Shown piece by piece: positions 1 through 12,600 of a stretch of DNA of 64,000 bases. How positions within the stretch are numbered: the stretch's first letter is position 1; every line of letters starts with the position of its first letter. The notes under the pieces are model-generated. The model had not been told where the DNA came from. It made no database searches and saw only the letters and a program-made list of their open reading frames with translations. A program made the translations under genes and the position numbers. Source of the DNA: Quillaja saponaria (lineage: Eukaryota; Streptophyta; Magnoliopsida; Fabales; Quillajaceae); assembly GCA_029379385.1 (NCBI GenBank), contig CM055612.1, forward strand, positions 13,640,001 to 13,704,000, given 5' to 3'.

Positions 1-858
1 AAATAAATTGCTAAACAATTATCAATTAATTAATGTGTACAATATATAACTACACAAGGATTTCAATATAATAATCTCATATCACTTTGCCAATAAATTT
101 GGCACATCTCATTACTTTTCACCTAACAAACCAAATTCTACTTCAATCAATTCAGTTTCAATTAAAGCACATAATCTAAACTTCCAAAATTCATTTCAAT
201 TAGTTTTCTCTAACAAACCAAGTTCTAATTTTATACTTATACTGTCCAAAAGTCAAACCTAGACTAATTTGTGTATGCTTCTAATTGATTGTAGTAATCT
301 AGTTCTAACACTGAACAACTTCGCCTAAAAATCCTAACTAACCCATATTCCCCACTTTTCCATTAACAACCAACTTAGTTTTAATTAAAATTTTACATTC
401 ATAACCAAAATCGAGAATCTCTATTGGTTAAATTAAAAGTCCAAGTCAATTATGCTAATAGTTCAATTTCATTACTAAACCATCAAAATGTCATGTCTAG
501 CCTAAAAGTCCTAACCAACCCCATATTCGTCACTTTTCAATAATCAAACAATTTAGTATCAATTTAAGTTCTAGATTCCTAACCAAAACCAAGAACCTCT
601 AACAATTCTTACTACAAATAACAAATTCTCATCAATTCTAGTTCAACAAATTCAATCAACCATATATATTTCGAATTTAAAAATTCTAAAAAAACAACCC
701 ATTAATTTCTCATCAATTTTAAGCCTCTAACAAATTCAATTAAACATATACCACAAACCTAACAAATTCAAATAACAAACTATCGATTTCTCATCAATTC
801 TAGTTCTATGAGAAATATACTAATAATCTTACAATTCAAATCCTTAAAATACCCAAAA

Positions 859-891
<33 letters not shown>

Positions 892-1160
892 GAGCAAATC
901 CCCAAAATCTTACAACTCTTAACAACGACCCATATACTTGTTATCAATTCTAGGACTACAAAAAAAAAATTCAACAAACATATATACCAATAATCATACA
1001 ATCCAAATCCCTAAATACAAAACACCCAAAATCTAACAATTCTAACAGCAATCTATCAATTTTCTATCAATTCTACTTCTATAACAAATTTAATTAAACA
1101 CATGTACCAATCTAAGATATATGTTAATTAAACCAATAATCATACCTCAAAATCACTAAA
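1..1160. repeat. Degenerate AT-rich direct-repeat region
   Basis: This stretch has no gene. It is strand-skewed (C and A rich on +) and repetitive. A block around 322-361 recurs at about 498-538, roughly 177 bp apart. From about 600 to 1130 a phrase of the form 'tcatcaattctagttc ... aaattcaattaaacatata' recurs several times with insertions. Poly-A and AAAAG runs lie at about 855-890. A short phenylalanine-rich minus-strand reading frame here comes from the A tract. It may be the inside of a decayed long LTR, but no ends are visible. Confidence 0.5.
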
Positions 1161-1370
1161 ATACCAAAATTCCCAAATCTCATACTTGGCTGAAATTTGA
1201 GTTCTATTATATTTGATTGGAGGAGAATGATGTATGGGAGGTTGGCAACAAACGACAAGCTTCGACGGATACTTGGATGACAATTTGGAGGCGATGGTGG
1301 CTTGTGGAGGCGCTGGCAGAGAGGGAAGATGGATAAAGAGAGGAAAATGGGAGATAAATGAGCCAGATCA
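1161..1370. other. Unassigned spacer
   Basis: A locally G-rich stretch (about 1215-1360) sits next to the first LTR. I see no coding pattern or element end in it. Confidence 0.4.
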
Positions 1371-1734
1371 TGAATTAGTTATTTTGTTATTTATAAGGCT
1401 ATAAGAGTTAAGGTAGAATAAAGATTATGATGATGGAAAATGACAAATTTGTTTTAGCTTTCTTCTCAAAAGCTCTCTCTTATAACTCTCTCCCCTTTCC
1501 TTTTATTCTTTCTAGTAGCTTATGTGTTTACTTTACTTTAATTCCTCTGTATCTCTCAAACCAGTTTTCTTTCTTTTATCCTCATCTTTTCTATGACTCT
1601 GTACTCTTGTTTTTTCACTAATTGTACTTGAAGTTTTGAATGAGAATACCCACAATGATTAACAAAGGCTTAGTGTTCTTTCATTTGATTTTTGAGTTTA
1701 TTGTGTGCTACTTGTCAGATTCTGGTTCGTATCA
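1371..1734 (+). repeat. Left LTR of small element
   Basis: It begins TGAATTAGTTATTT, ends GTTCGTATCA, and aligns along its whole length with 4671-5032. The middle is a pyrimidine-rich CT stretch. A 64-codon reading frame inside (1427-1621) is a by-product of that stretch and not a gene. Confidence 0.8.
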
Positions 1735-1752
1735 TTGGTGCTTTCATTGATC
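1735..1752 (+). promoter_or_regulatory. Primer-binding-site-like sequence
   Basis: The sequence TTGGTGCTTTCATTGATC directly follows the left LTR. Similar 'TTGGTGCTTTCATTG' sequences follow the 5' LTR in other plant LTR elements as I recall them. I cannot assign the tRNA with confidence. Confidence 0.45.
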
Positions 1753-3574
1753 ACTAGCATCATACCCACATATTCAATATGGTGCATGTTTCAACTGATT
1801 CCAACTTCAATCTTGTCCAAAACACATGGAAACCAAGGCTAGAAGAACTGAGTCAACACACTGACAATGTGAATGATGAAATGTAAGTATATCTTGATAA
1901 GATTTTAGCTTCCATGATGCATATAGACCTTCACTTATAATATATGGAAGACAACCAATGGTTGCATAAGGGGAACCTCGAAGTAACACCTCTAGCTGAA
2001 TCAAAACTCAATGAACTTTCAACTAACCCGCACTCTAATGCATCTAAAATAGATGCTCATTTTTTGATGAATTGCTAATCAATTCTTCACCCATTAATTG
2101 TTGTTCCCCAAAAATTGAGGGAACACAAACTCAAAGAGTAGGATTCACTTTCTAGCCCACTGTGGATTGCAAACATAATGGCAGCAAGTGCTACACAACC
2201 CTCTCATGCACTTCATATGGTTATCCATAACATATTAGCTATAACATCAACACTGATTTGACATTAATTGTTAAGATCAAACTCTTGACAATGCAAGGAA
2301 CAACCAAAACAGAGACTAAAAATAAAATTGATGTGAGGGAAACAAATGTCCTCAAGAAAAATGGAGAAAAGATCAACACAATTGGTGGTACTTTCCCATA
2401 CTAATCAATTTTATATTTATGTTTTTCCCAATCCTTTCATTCTATATAAATATAAGAAAGAACCTTATCCTTATGACATTGATTATGGAAGTCATGGCCA
2501 CAAAATGCTTTCATTTATCAAGAACACATAAGCTCTAAATAGTTTGGTTAATTGTGGAGTGCTTGCTGTGAATTCCATGCCCTCTAAAATTGAAATCGTA
2601 AACCATGAAAACAAATTAGCTCCAAATTTTTTGTAGAACATAGGGTTTAGTTAACTACCTTGTGAGTTTAATGATGGAAGTCATAGGTCAAATGCTTCGG
2701 ATGAAAGCTTCATGAGCAAATTCATAATTTGGATTTTATGTGTTCAAGTTTTGTTATATCTTTCCTAATAAATCCTTGAAATCCTTGAATTACTGGAACC
2801 AAATACTTAATGCTTTTGTTACTACAAAGCTGGACATTTGAGTTTTTGGTTTCCTTTAATAAATGACATTAAGAAAGGTGGATTTGGAATACAGAACATC
2901 TATTATGTTGAGATATTCAAGCCATGTAGATGAAATAGCGTAGGTCTAGGACTACTCTGGGCTACACAGAGTGCTATCATGATTGGGATATCCACTAGTA
3001 CAATGCACACGAAGATATATTTCCATTTTCTAGAGTTTTTTCAACCTGGGTGGTGTTATTAGAGGCTTCATTCCTCTCATTCTGTCTCACCATAGTTGTA
3101 AGGTTGCTTCAATTCATAATGCAACTTACTTAGGCTTTATGTTCTTCATGGTAGCTAAGACTTTTTTGTCATTGGCTATCTTTCAAGTAAGTGGGTTAAT
3201 TCATGATAATGGGGTTCCATGTACCAATAGTATGTACTCCAATATTCCTATTAAGTTTATTGAAATTCTAAAGTTTTTCTTCAAATGGAAGATGCTTCTC
3301 ATAACTCTTGTTGTTGTCTCCAAATTTTTTTCTATCTATATCAATTTATTGTTATTCACAAGGCATTGTCTAATTTGTGGAAGTGGAGTCTAATTGGAAT
3401 TGGAATGGTTGGTAGCTTCTCACCTCATTCTTTTGTGTTTGGTATAAAAGTGGTGTCTCTTGCACCTTTTATTTTGCATTGGCAATGGGATCCCTTGACT
3501 ATATTCTACATAAAACTTTTTAAAAGCAGTGTATTATATTGAGGTGAAGGCTGTTAAACCCTGCTTCCAATAAC
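1753..3574. other. Interior of small LTR element, no recognisable gene
   Basis: No frame gives a recognisable gag, protease, RT or integrase motif. Short reading frames (for example 3139-3393 and 3285-3542) overlap in different frames and resemble nothing I know. The sequence is less A/T-monotonous than the flanks, so it may be very old coding sequence. Confidence 0.4.
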
Positions 3575-3889
3575 TTAAAGACCATTTCTTGTATGGCCTT
3601 TTGTCTGTATATGGCAAAGTTCCTCTTTTTTTTTTCTTACTGGCCTGGAGCCTGGGCTCATATTCAACCTGTGATGCATTATAGCGAGATCTATCCCTGG
3701 CATTTCATTAGCTGAGAAGGTGAAGGCTGATATGTTTTCCCTTGGAACCACTATCAACTTCTTTCTAACTTCGCTTCCTATTTTTGTTCCCACTAACATT
3801 GTTCTTTCTAAGTAGCCTTCAAGAGCGACAGGCTCAAAATTCCCCACCGATTTGTCTTCCTCTAAATGTTTATTCTTTTTCTTGATCAA
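3575..3889 (-). pseudogene. Ty3/gypsy pol fragment (linker before RT), antisense
   Basis: The minus-strand translation reads into the block that joins protease to RT in plant Ty3/gypsy polyproteins. It contains 'NEMPGIDLAIMHHRLN' followed by 'SRPVRKKKE', matching the well-known 'DMPGID...HRLN...PVRQKKR' signature, with 'VGTKIGSEVRKKLI' upstream at the expected spacing. Only about 100 codons are preserved. Nothing RT-like follows beyond 3575, and no clear domain can be read on the upstream side (3890-4260). It lies opposite in orientation to the surrounding LTR element, so it is probably a nested or captured piece. Confidence 0.75.
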
Positions 3890-4670
3890 GCGTCCCTTAT
3901 ATCATCTGTTTGTAGAACTTCAGGTGAAAATTCGTCTAGCGTGGCCATGAGATCTTCATACTACCTCTGGGTGGCTGGAGCATTAGGGTCCACGAAATGA
4001 GGGACTGGCGTGCCCTCTATAGCTTTGTCCTTTCTCTCCCTCTGTTGTGCTTATGTTTCTTCTTCTCTGTTTATGATAATGGAAGAAGGTAAGTCAGCTA
4101 AATCAGATAGCTTTCCCATGGACAGTGCCAATGTTAGAGTTCATTTTGTCTTAACTGTCTTTTATCCTTGCTGACTGTTGGCGACCTGCTGAGCCATTGT
4201 ACTTTGGTCCTATTCTTGCAACAGTAGAATGAGAGCTGGGTCTGGGATGAGCTACCCGAGAACTCCTGATAAACAAGTTAGTATGGGCAAACAGTAAAAC
4301 ACTATAAGAGCTCTATTCTTTGCTTTGTAGTCTAAAAGGAAATCTTACCCAATTACAAGAGATTTAAGCATATATATTGGAAAGGAGTACTTGTGATGGG
4401 TTACCTGAATTGTTCACTCTAATGGGACATCTTGTGATTGCCATTTGTTGCCATCCTATTAGTTAGTAAGTTACTCTACTAACAATTTCAAATGGAATTC
4501 AGATGCTCGAAACATGTATTGTTCATTTTGAAAATCACAAGTAGAGGTACTACCACTACATGCTATAGTTATAGGAAGTTGTGACATGATCATTGCCTAG
4601 CCAAAATTTGAAAGAGAACTACACAAAGATGGAGAAGCCCTTCTTAATTTAGTTTAGGCTGAGCCAAGGG
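3890..4670. other. Interior of small LTR element, right part
   Basis: The left part (to about 4260) may continue the antisense gypsy fragment upstream of its readable block. The remainder holds nothing I recognise, apart from the purine-rich run at about 4662-4675 that abuts the right LTR. Confidence 0.35.
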
Positions 4671-5032
4671 AAAATTAGTTATTTCGTTATTTGTAAGGCT
4701 ATAAGAGTTAAGGTAGAATAAAGATTAGGATGATGGAAAATGACAATTTTGTTTTAGTTTTCTTTCTTAGTAGCTTTCTCTCTCTAACTCTCTCCTCTTT
4801 CCTTTTCTTCTTTCTGATAGCTTATGTGTTTAATCTACTTTAATTCCTGTGTCTCTCAACTTAGTCATCTTTCTTTTATTCTCCTCTTTTCTATGACTCT
4901 GTACTCATGTTTTTCAATAGTTGTACTTGAAGTTTTGATTGAGAATACCCATAATGATTAGCAAAGCCTAGTGTTCTGTCATTTGATTTCTAACTTTATT
5001 GTGCGCTACTTGTTAGATTCAGGTTTGTATCA
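4671..5032 (+). repeat. Right LTR of small element
   Basis: This is homologous to 1371-1734 from 'aattagttatt' to a terminal 'GTATCA'. The first two bases are AA instead of TG, so the 5' end has decayed. Confidence 0.8.
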
Positions 5033-6247
5033 TTTCCCCTTATAATCAACTGAAAAATAAAAAATAATAGACTGGAAGCAAAGCATACCAGAAAAGAGCT
5101 AAGAACAAATACAATAAAAATATAGATATATATTTATTCAAACAAAATTTCTCTTCTTTACAAATCCAATACTGATAATTCTAATTAATCATATTAGACA
5201 AAAAAAAAAAAACAATTTTCTCTGAAATAGTTGATTTAGAAGTTAATGACGATCTCTATACCAATAAATATTCCTGTAAACTAAAATGGTTAGTTTTATC
5301 ACCTATATAAAACATTTATTTACTCCATGAACCTCTAGAAAAACTACATAATTTCCAATCCATCTCGTTCTTTGTCAATATTTAAAAGTAAGAGGAGGAC
5401 ATCATAAAAGAGATGAATTTTATAATAATAATACTAAAGATATTTTGTTCTGAAAAATTATATTTTAATTATTTATTTGTTTTAAGTTTAAATACTAAGC
5501 TAAAAGATTAAATTATAATATAAATCTTTATGAGGATTTTTTTTCTTTCTATTTATTTATTTATTAGTTTTCATAATTTTTTAAATAGAAATATTTATAT
5601 TTATAAATAGTTAGTATATAATTATTAGATATCAATTCACGTGTCAGATATATAACTTGATGGCATCAAAATATTAACAGACTTGTAAAATTTACTTACT
5701 CTTAAATTCATCCTTAATCAAAATAATATTTTAAAGGCATCTCTATTATTTTGATCCTTCAAGATTATGTTAGTTTTCCATTTGGCCATTTAAAAATTTT
5801 CTTGGTCAATTTTGTCTTTTGAAATTCAAATTTTTTAATCAAGTTTCATTCTTCCAGTTAAATGTTATGAATAAACAAAATATCATACTTGACATAAAGT
5901 TAATGACGTGCTTAAATTATTTTTTTATGTCTTGCAAAACTTTTTAGTATACATAACATGATAATGAGAGAATGCAACTTGACTAAAAAATTGTGAATCC
6001 TAAAGAATGAAATTAATCAGAAACATTCCTAAATGATTAAATTAAAAATTGAGATAATATTAAAAGATTAAAACAATTGTTAAGCATATCTTACAAAACA
6101 TTTCCTTCTTATTTGGCATAAGTTTTTTTTTTCTAAGATACTTGGGATTATTATTCTTGGTTTATAATAGTTTCTTTCATCAAATTGTGAAAATTATGTG
6201 TATAAAGGTGAGCTTATGGACCTTCTCTACGATAATGTTGTAATTCT
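5033..6247. other. AT-rich intergenic sequence
   Basis: I see no gene, terminal repeat or RNA here. Poly-A and poly-T runs (5201-5212, 5537-5545, 6124-6132) and simple A/T-rich sequence dominate. Confidence 0.6.
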
Positions 6248-9200
6248 TCTCACACCACTTTCGGAGGCATCACTAGTCGAAGAATTGGATAACTAAATCT
6301 TTGTTACCCTGACTTCAAACCAAAGAAACAAACACAACTCTTGACTAAACTGAAGAATAAAAGTAAATTTTATGAAATATAAGTACACTATAAAAGTTTG
6401 TTTACTGAAATATATAATAATTTACTAAAAATTTCGGCAAAAGTTTCTCATAAAGTGAGATATGCCCATATAATATAAACAATATATACTCATGTTTTTA
6501 TACAATAACTACAGCAACAACAATAAAGACAACAAGGAGCTTCGCTTCGTTTCTTATCACAATAACAAATAGCTAGACTATTACACAACATAAGACCAAA
6601 CATCCCATAATTATAGTATGACTGCAAACTTTCATCCTTGACTTCAAGTATGAGATTTCAAATATATCTTGCTGCAAGCACTGGGCAAGCCCAGTATTGG
6701 TAATTGCTGTCCTTTGGGAACCTGTTACTAAAAAAATATCAACAAAAATGGGATGAGTCCTACGAACTCAGTAAGTGAAAAAACAAACCCAAAGGGTACT
6801 AGCATCACTCAAAACACATATAACATATAATCAATAAATATCAACATTATCATGAATTTCAAAACCACTAAAGTTTGACTAGCACAATTACGGAAACATA
6901 AAACTTAACTAGCACAGTTCAAGTAGTACTCTGTATAATTCAATCAAATTAATCAAATTAATCAAAGAACACAAATCATACAAAGGGCAACCAAGTAACT
7001 CAATCATGCACAATAGATATCTCCCTACATCGGACATTTATGGGCCTGTACAAAAAGTTAATTTTCGTACACAATCCATCCTACCGTGGTTGATCACTTA
7101 ACTCTTTAAACACTTATCAAAATCAGAATATCTCAAGATCAAAATCTCAAATCAGAATATCCTAGGTGCACTTGGATTTCAGTTTCGAAAATAAAAATCA
7201 TCTCGGAAAAATTTAACTTCATTGGCTCTTATCAACCACAAATAATTTCAAACATCAAACATAATTCAAATAACTCAATGAAACATTACACATGCTTATT
7301 TTTCCATATAACACATCTATTCAAATACATATACAATTATACAAAATAATCTAATAACCAAAGGGTAAAAATTAACCACTCATCGTATATCAATATTGCT
7401 CGTCACTTATTCTTGCGTTCACGCGCGTCATTGATTCAACAACACTTTTCGAAGCTGTAATTAAATTTTTTAAGAATTTTTTAGTTCATCAATTTTATAA
7501 TTTAAAACATTTTAATTACGAAAATCTAGAGTTACTAAGTTTCAAGTACTTATTTACAGTTTACTCCTTTTAGGCATTTTTTACAACCCCACTTGGATAT
7601 ATGTTTGTTTTCAATTTACATACTTAACCAAATTTAATAAAACCAAGTTGAAACATTAACTTTAGGAAGTTAGTTATCTTTCTTATTTAGAAACTTTTCC
7701 TAAAATTAGCCTTGAACTGACTAGATTCCTCACAATACTGAATCAAGGCCTAAGCTACATTTTCTCCTTAGAACTCTTAATTTAATTTAGCTTTGAAATC
7801 ACTCAGAATACTGAATTTCTCTAACTCATTAAATCTGCCCTGCATCCCTTAAAAAACTATTTAACTTTCACTTTCAACACTTCACCCACAACTAAACATC
7901 TTTTGTTCATACTCACTACCCGCTTTCATTAAATCCTCAACTCACCACATTAAGCCACTGTTCTTTGTTCTTGTTTAAGAACTTTTTAGTCAAATTCCAA
8001 TAACAACTAATCACCAAGAATTATATACACTAATTTTTACCCATAAAGTTATAACTAGTTTCATTAAGGCTTTTTGACAAACACCTTAAGGACACTCATT
8101 ACATTACTTGAGTATGTATGTATATATATATATACATGTCTATTCCAAGAAACCAACACAACTTCCTTAATTCCTTTTAACTCAAATTCTAAATATTAGC
8201 TTCAATTTCAATTAATACCTAACTCCCAAAATTTTAATTCTATTAAGTTCCATTCATTATATATCCAAAAAGAATCAACATAATTCACCAACTCCTATCT
8301 TGTTTATAATCCAACATTAAGACATTCAACTTCTACGATTCCCCTTTTACCTTAATTTTTTACCCATCATCCCTTTACAAATTCTAAGTTAGCCTCTTAA
8401 ATTCTCTAACTTTAACCCTCATGTGTTCACACTAACTAGAAAAAGCCTAAAATCAAAGGATAACACTTAACTTAATTGGAAAAGAAATGGCTGCCAAGAA
8501 CCAAGAAGCTACTTGTCAACCTTGTAGGACGTTCAAAATTAAAGGTGTAGCTACAGCCAATGGAGCTACCAATATTGGGTGTTGAGGAGGGCCCTCACGG
8601 TTGTAAGGAAGAGCTACTACCTTCATCAGTTCTAGCCCAAACGCAGCAAGGTTCATGCCAAACAAGGAGAAGCTAGTAGGATCGAGATAACTTAAAACAA
8701 AGCTAGTAACTCAAGCTAGTTGCCACACATCTTCTCCTCAACAAACATATACAAACTAGAGAAACAGGAAATAATTGAAGACCAAAACGAGGTTGCCAAG
8801 GTCAGGCTGAAGAACAATTTTTTTTCCTCACTACAACTAGCTGTTTAATGGCAAGAATCATGGTTGCAACCAAGGAGGAAGACGGGTAGAACAAGGCTAG
8901 AAAATTTAAGCTCATGAGAACTAAGTAAATAGCAAGACAAAGCGAAGTAAGTGGTTGCAGTCAATAGAGGGAGATGTGTGTAACCTGTAGCTACCAGTAG
9001 GAAAGAGAACGAGCCAAACAAAAGGAATTCTCTTGGCTAGTCAAAGGAGCAAGGAAGGTTCAAGAATAAGGAAAGAAAGGAGGTCTAGGTAGGGAAAAAG
9101 AAAAGCAAGTGGCAGTGGAGGAAGCTTCCAACAATCGGCTAGAAAGAAGTAAAAAAATAGGAAGGAAAAATAAAGGGATAATGCAAAGTAGGACAAAATC

Positions 9201-9265
9201 TTAAAATTATGGTCAAAGTCAATGATTTTAAAGTTTATGGCTCAAATTTAATCTTAGTTGTAGGT

Positions 9266-9308
<43 letters not shown>

Positions 9309-9655
9309 TATATCTTAAATATTTAAATTATTTAACATTTGTTCTGCTTATAAATAACAATTTCACAATTAGTTACAAGTTACAAATCAATCAATTAGGT
9401 GATGGAAATTAATTTACATGTATATATCTATTTTTGTAGATTCAAATACTCTTTTATTCTAATTTACTTTATGAAAAATTATTATTTACTCAGTCATGAC
9501 AATTTACATACCACATCTTGAAATGTACATTAAATTTTTAGGTTATAACATGTTCAATTACACTGTTATTTATTAATTTGTTTATTTTTATAACTAGAAT
9601 TTACACATTCTATATAAAGCTCGACTTTAAGATGTCAGGCTATAAGGGTTATGAC
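6248..9655 (-). mobile_element. Long LTR-like unit, copy A
   Basis: Read on the minus strand it starts TGTCATAACCC at 9655 and ends in a decayed GTGTGA at 6250. It is homologous to copy B (41650-45691, plus) and copy C (51722 to about 54658, minus). Shared landmarks include a block near 6750 ('gggatgagtcctac' with copy-C equivalent near 52215), the 'agaaacttttcct' block near 7690 (53470 in C; complement near 43850 in B) and the two ends. Length and TGT...ACA ends suit the long LTRs of some Ty3/gypsy lineages. No attached internal region or target duplication is visible, so it may be a solo LTR. Short reading frames inside are not genes. Confidence 0.7.
9269..9302. repeat. (TA)n microsatellite
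   Basis: About 17 uninterrupted TA units lie inside long LTR copy A. They create a spurious Ile/Tyr-repeat reading frame at 9209-9412. Confidence 0.95.
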
Positions 9656-10635
9656 AGATTCCTCTGTAATATATTTTTTTTTTGGGCTTGCCCTCCTTTT
9701 TCTTAATAGAAAAAAAATAAATTTTATGTTTTAAAAAACTTAGTTGAATGATTAAAAAGAAAGATTTTAGGTTCGAGTCAATATTAATCTATAAATATTT
9801 TTTCTTCTTCATGTGTTAATTTGCGCCATGAAGGGAGTCGGCTGGTATGGAAAGAGAAGAATTTTGAGTTTTTTTTATTTGATTTTGATTTACATTTTGA
9901 AATTCTATATTCTACACATAAATTGATCCAAATGAAGAAAATAACAATAATTCTACATCATTTCTTTATGAAGTTTTTTTGCACTCTATCTTTGACTTCA
10001 TTTATTCATGTCCATTGAATGGGAAGAGGATCAGTCGTGATCAAGAAAGAAGTTTCTCAATTGAGAAAATATAAAGCAATTATTTTTTAGGAGGAAAATG
10101 AAAATTTTCTTTAGTATAAACACCTAATGAGCACTTACAATATAACAAATGGATAGAAATACCTATTATATCTAATATTACAATATGAATTCTCACTCTC
10201 TTCTTGCCAGTACATTTGGAAAAAAAAAGAAAGAAAAATAAAAGGTAATACAATTCATTAAGAAAAAATTTACATTTTTGATGTTTAGAAGGAACAAATT
10301 AGCGTAAAATTGGAATGAAATAAATTTAAAAATTACATTTTATTTCTTTTCTAATTTTAGGCAAAACAAATTGAAATTCATTTAAGTAAATAATAAGCAC
10401 ATTTTAAATGACAATTCACTCATATTATTTCTCACACATTTTAACCAAAAATATAATAGTATACCAACACTTCCTTGATCATTAAAACAAAATAACATAA
10501 TGACAACTTATATTCTCTGTAATTTCATATCGAGACTCCACTGCTCAGGTAAGCTCTTTTGTGGTTTTTTTTTTTTTTTTTTTTTTTAAGTGAGAGAAAT
10601 AGATAGACTGAGGGGACTAATGGAGGATTGGAGAG
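9656..10635. other. AT-rich spacer with poly-T tract
   Basis: No gene is supported. A pure T run of about 22 lies at 10566-10587, just upstream of the copia insertion. Confidence 0.6.
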
Positions 10636-10640
10636 TTTAT
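10636..10640. other. Target-site duplication, left copy (TTTAT)
   Basis: TTTAT directly precedes the copia 5' LTR and is repeated exactly at 17874-17878 after the 3' LTR. This fixes both element ends. Confidence 0.9.
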
Positions 10641-11115
10641 TGTTAGAAATTCCATATGTGGGCTACCATTAATTGTATGGTTTTGTTTTAATAATAAAAC
10701 GGACTTAAGGTTTAGTCCATTTGAGACATATTGATAAAAACCCATATAGTTTATGTGATCATTTGGGATAGGGCTTAAACACACTTTTTATCTGATTAGA
10801 TGACTTATCTAATTAGATTTAGATTGGCAGTAAGTGTAGGCTGAGTGACTTTAGGAGTCTTTAATGGGAAGACTCTTAGAGTTTTATCTGATAATAAATA
10901 GCTAGGTCTCATCTCCTCTCTCAACATGCTTATCTTGCCCAATTGAGAGCTACCACTAAATATAAAGTACGGAGAGGAAGACTTGGCTGTGTAAGCATTA
11001 CTGAGGCATGCTTGGCTAAGATTCCATATATCTGCTGCTATGACTCAATCAGGTACGCAAACCTTATTATTAATGTGTTCTAAAATCATGTATGAGATTG
11101 TGTATATTTATTACA
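10641..11115 (+). repeat. Copia 5' LTR
   Basis: It starts TGTTAGAAATTCC, ends TTATTACA, and aligns throughout with 17410-17873. It holds a TATA-like 'gataataaatag' near 10890 that is conserved in the 3' LTR and could be the promoter core. The 5' LTR has an extra segment (about 10801-10825) missing from the 3' LTR. Confidence 0.95.
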
Positions 11116-11117
11116 TG

Positions 11118-11130
11118 TGGTATCAGAGCC
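11118..11130 (+). promoter_or_regulatory. Copia primer-binding site, tRNA-iMet
   Basis: TGGTATCAGAGCC sits two bases after the LTR. It is the canonical site complementary to the 3' end of initiator methionine tRNA used by plant copia elements. Confidence 0.95.
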
Positions 11131-12600
11131 TAATATACATGAATTTAGAACCTTAATATTTATTTATTTAACATAAAATTATAGGGTTCAAAGAAGTCAG
11201 TTTCTTTAAACTCATAAATGAATGAAATTGAGCTCAATTTGTTAGGGCTTTTAAAGGTCTCGTTTATATCTTTAATTTGATATATTATGTGTATGATTTC
11301 ATCAACTATAAGTTGTGAAATCTGAATTTTAAAAGTCGAGTTATTTTAAAATCGAAATTAAGTTTTTGATTCGAAAACTAAGATTTTATGTTGTTTTGAT
11401 TAATTTGAATCATGAGTTTAGATTCTGGTATGTTTTCATACAAAATTAGTAATCATTCATTAAGTTTAATTCGTATTATTTTGAAAGATTGGAATGAAAC
11501 CCTTATAAAATAGAGTTAGGGCTCATGTCATTATAATTTCAATTGACTGAAATATTATCTTAATAAAACATTAAATTTTCTTAGGATTATTGTTAGAAAA
11601 GTAATTTAAAACAAAACCCATACAAAAGATTGGAGAAAAATTGTAAAGAAAGGGTCAAAATGATGAATTTTAATGACCGGGTCATAACAGATCCGTTTTT
11701 CTCCAGACTGGGTCGAACAGACCCGACTGAAGGAAGAAGAGGGTGTCCAGCTGTGGTAAAGGGGAAGCCCACGGGCAGAGGTGGCATGTGTGGTACATGC
11801 GCCACCTTTTACAGTCCTGTTTCCCTTAAATTTTTTACAGAATTAATTTTTTGAATTTTTGAATTTTATGCTATGGTTAAATTTGGGATATTATGTGCAT
11901 GATTTATTGGTTTGGTTAATAATATTTTGTTATGTTTCAAACTAATATGGTTGCATATAAATAATTGTTGAGAACTATTTAATTTTTATATTTTATATGT
12001 TCTTAAACTGTTAACAGTAGATACTCTTCCTAGTTAGAGCTAAATAATTTCGTAATCTCATATTTTTGTAACATGTGTTGGTTAGAATGCTTCTATTTCG
12101 ATTCAATATTTTAAAGTTGCAATATGTGTTTAATTATCCTATGTGATACTTTTAAAATGTATTTCAGTTTGAAAAGATAAATTATGAGTAATTATATTTT
12201 TCTGGCTTGAGATAATCTTATATTGCAGATGGTTGCCACCAAGGTGGCCTATCTATATAGATTTGGAGGATTTTTGAAAGCTATAGTATGGGATGTTTCT
12301 TAAATTATTGTATATAGTTTCCTGCCCAAAGAGGGTTATTATATACTTTAATTTTGAAAAATACATGAACCATATGGTTTGGGGTATACCGGCCTAGACG
12401 ATTTATTTGCCTAAAAGGGATAGACTTTTCAAAAACTAGGATGCTCTAATTGTAGTTTCATGGGTTAATCATAAGATCCTAATAACATGTTACATTCTCT
12501 TCCTAAAGGAGAGTTTGTAATGATGCTCTTTAGATTTACGGAGAATAAATTTTTATTCTTGATTTTTAATTACTCAATTTGTTGACATATTGCATTATTT
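11131..12600 (+). other. Copia untranslated leader
   Basis: About 1.5 kb separates the primer site from the first gag codons and carries no readable protein. Overlapping short frames around 11593-11854 on both strands have no recognisable content. Confidence 0.55.

Larger units (their letters stand above)
1371..5032 (+). mobile_element. Small decayed LTR retrotransposon
   Basis: Two direct repeats of about 363 bp (1371-1734 and 4671-5032) bracket about 2.9 kb. A primer-site-like sequence follows the left repeat and a purine tract (agccaagggaaa) precedes the right one. Together these give LTR retrotransposon architecture. The interior has no plus-strand gag or pol I can recognise, so it is non-autonomous or fully decayed. 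The LTRs differ at roughly one position in eight by eye, so the insertion is old. No target-site duplication is visible: the flanks are gatca on the left and tttcc on the right. Confidence 0.75.

Noticed and set aside
780..1001. Overlapping plus and minus frames with Lys or Phe runs
   Set aside because: Both derive from a poly-A/AAAAG tract inside the degenerate repeat region.
9209..9412. Ile/Tyr repeat protein
   Set aside because: It is produced by a (TA)n microsatellite.
11118..11130. Possible tRNA-derived gene (initiator Met)
   Set aside because: Only 13 bases complementary to a tRNA 3' end, right after an LTR. It is a retroelement primer site, and no cloverleaf is present.
11593..11854. 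Overlapping frames in both strands with a GC-richer centre
   Set aside because: They are in the copia leader before gag, have no recognisable protein, and are mirror images of each other.
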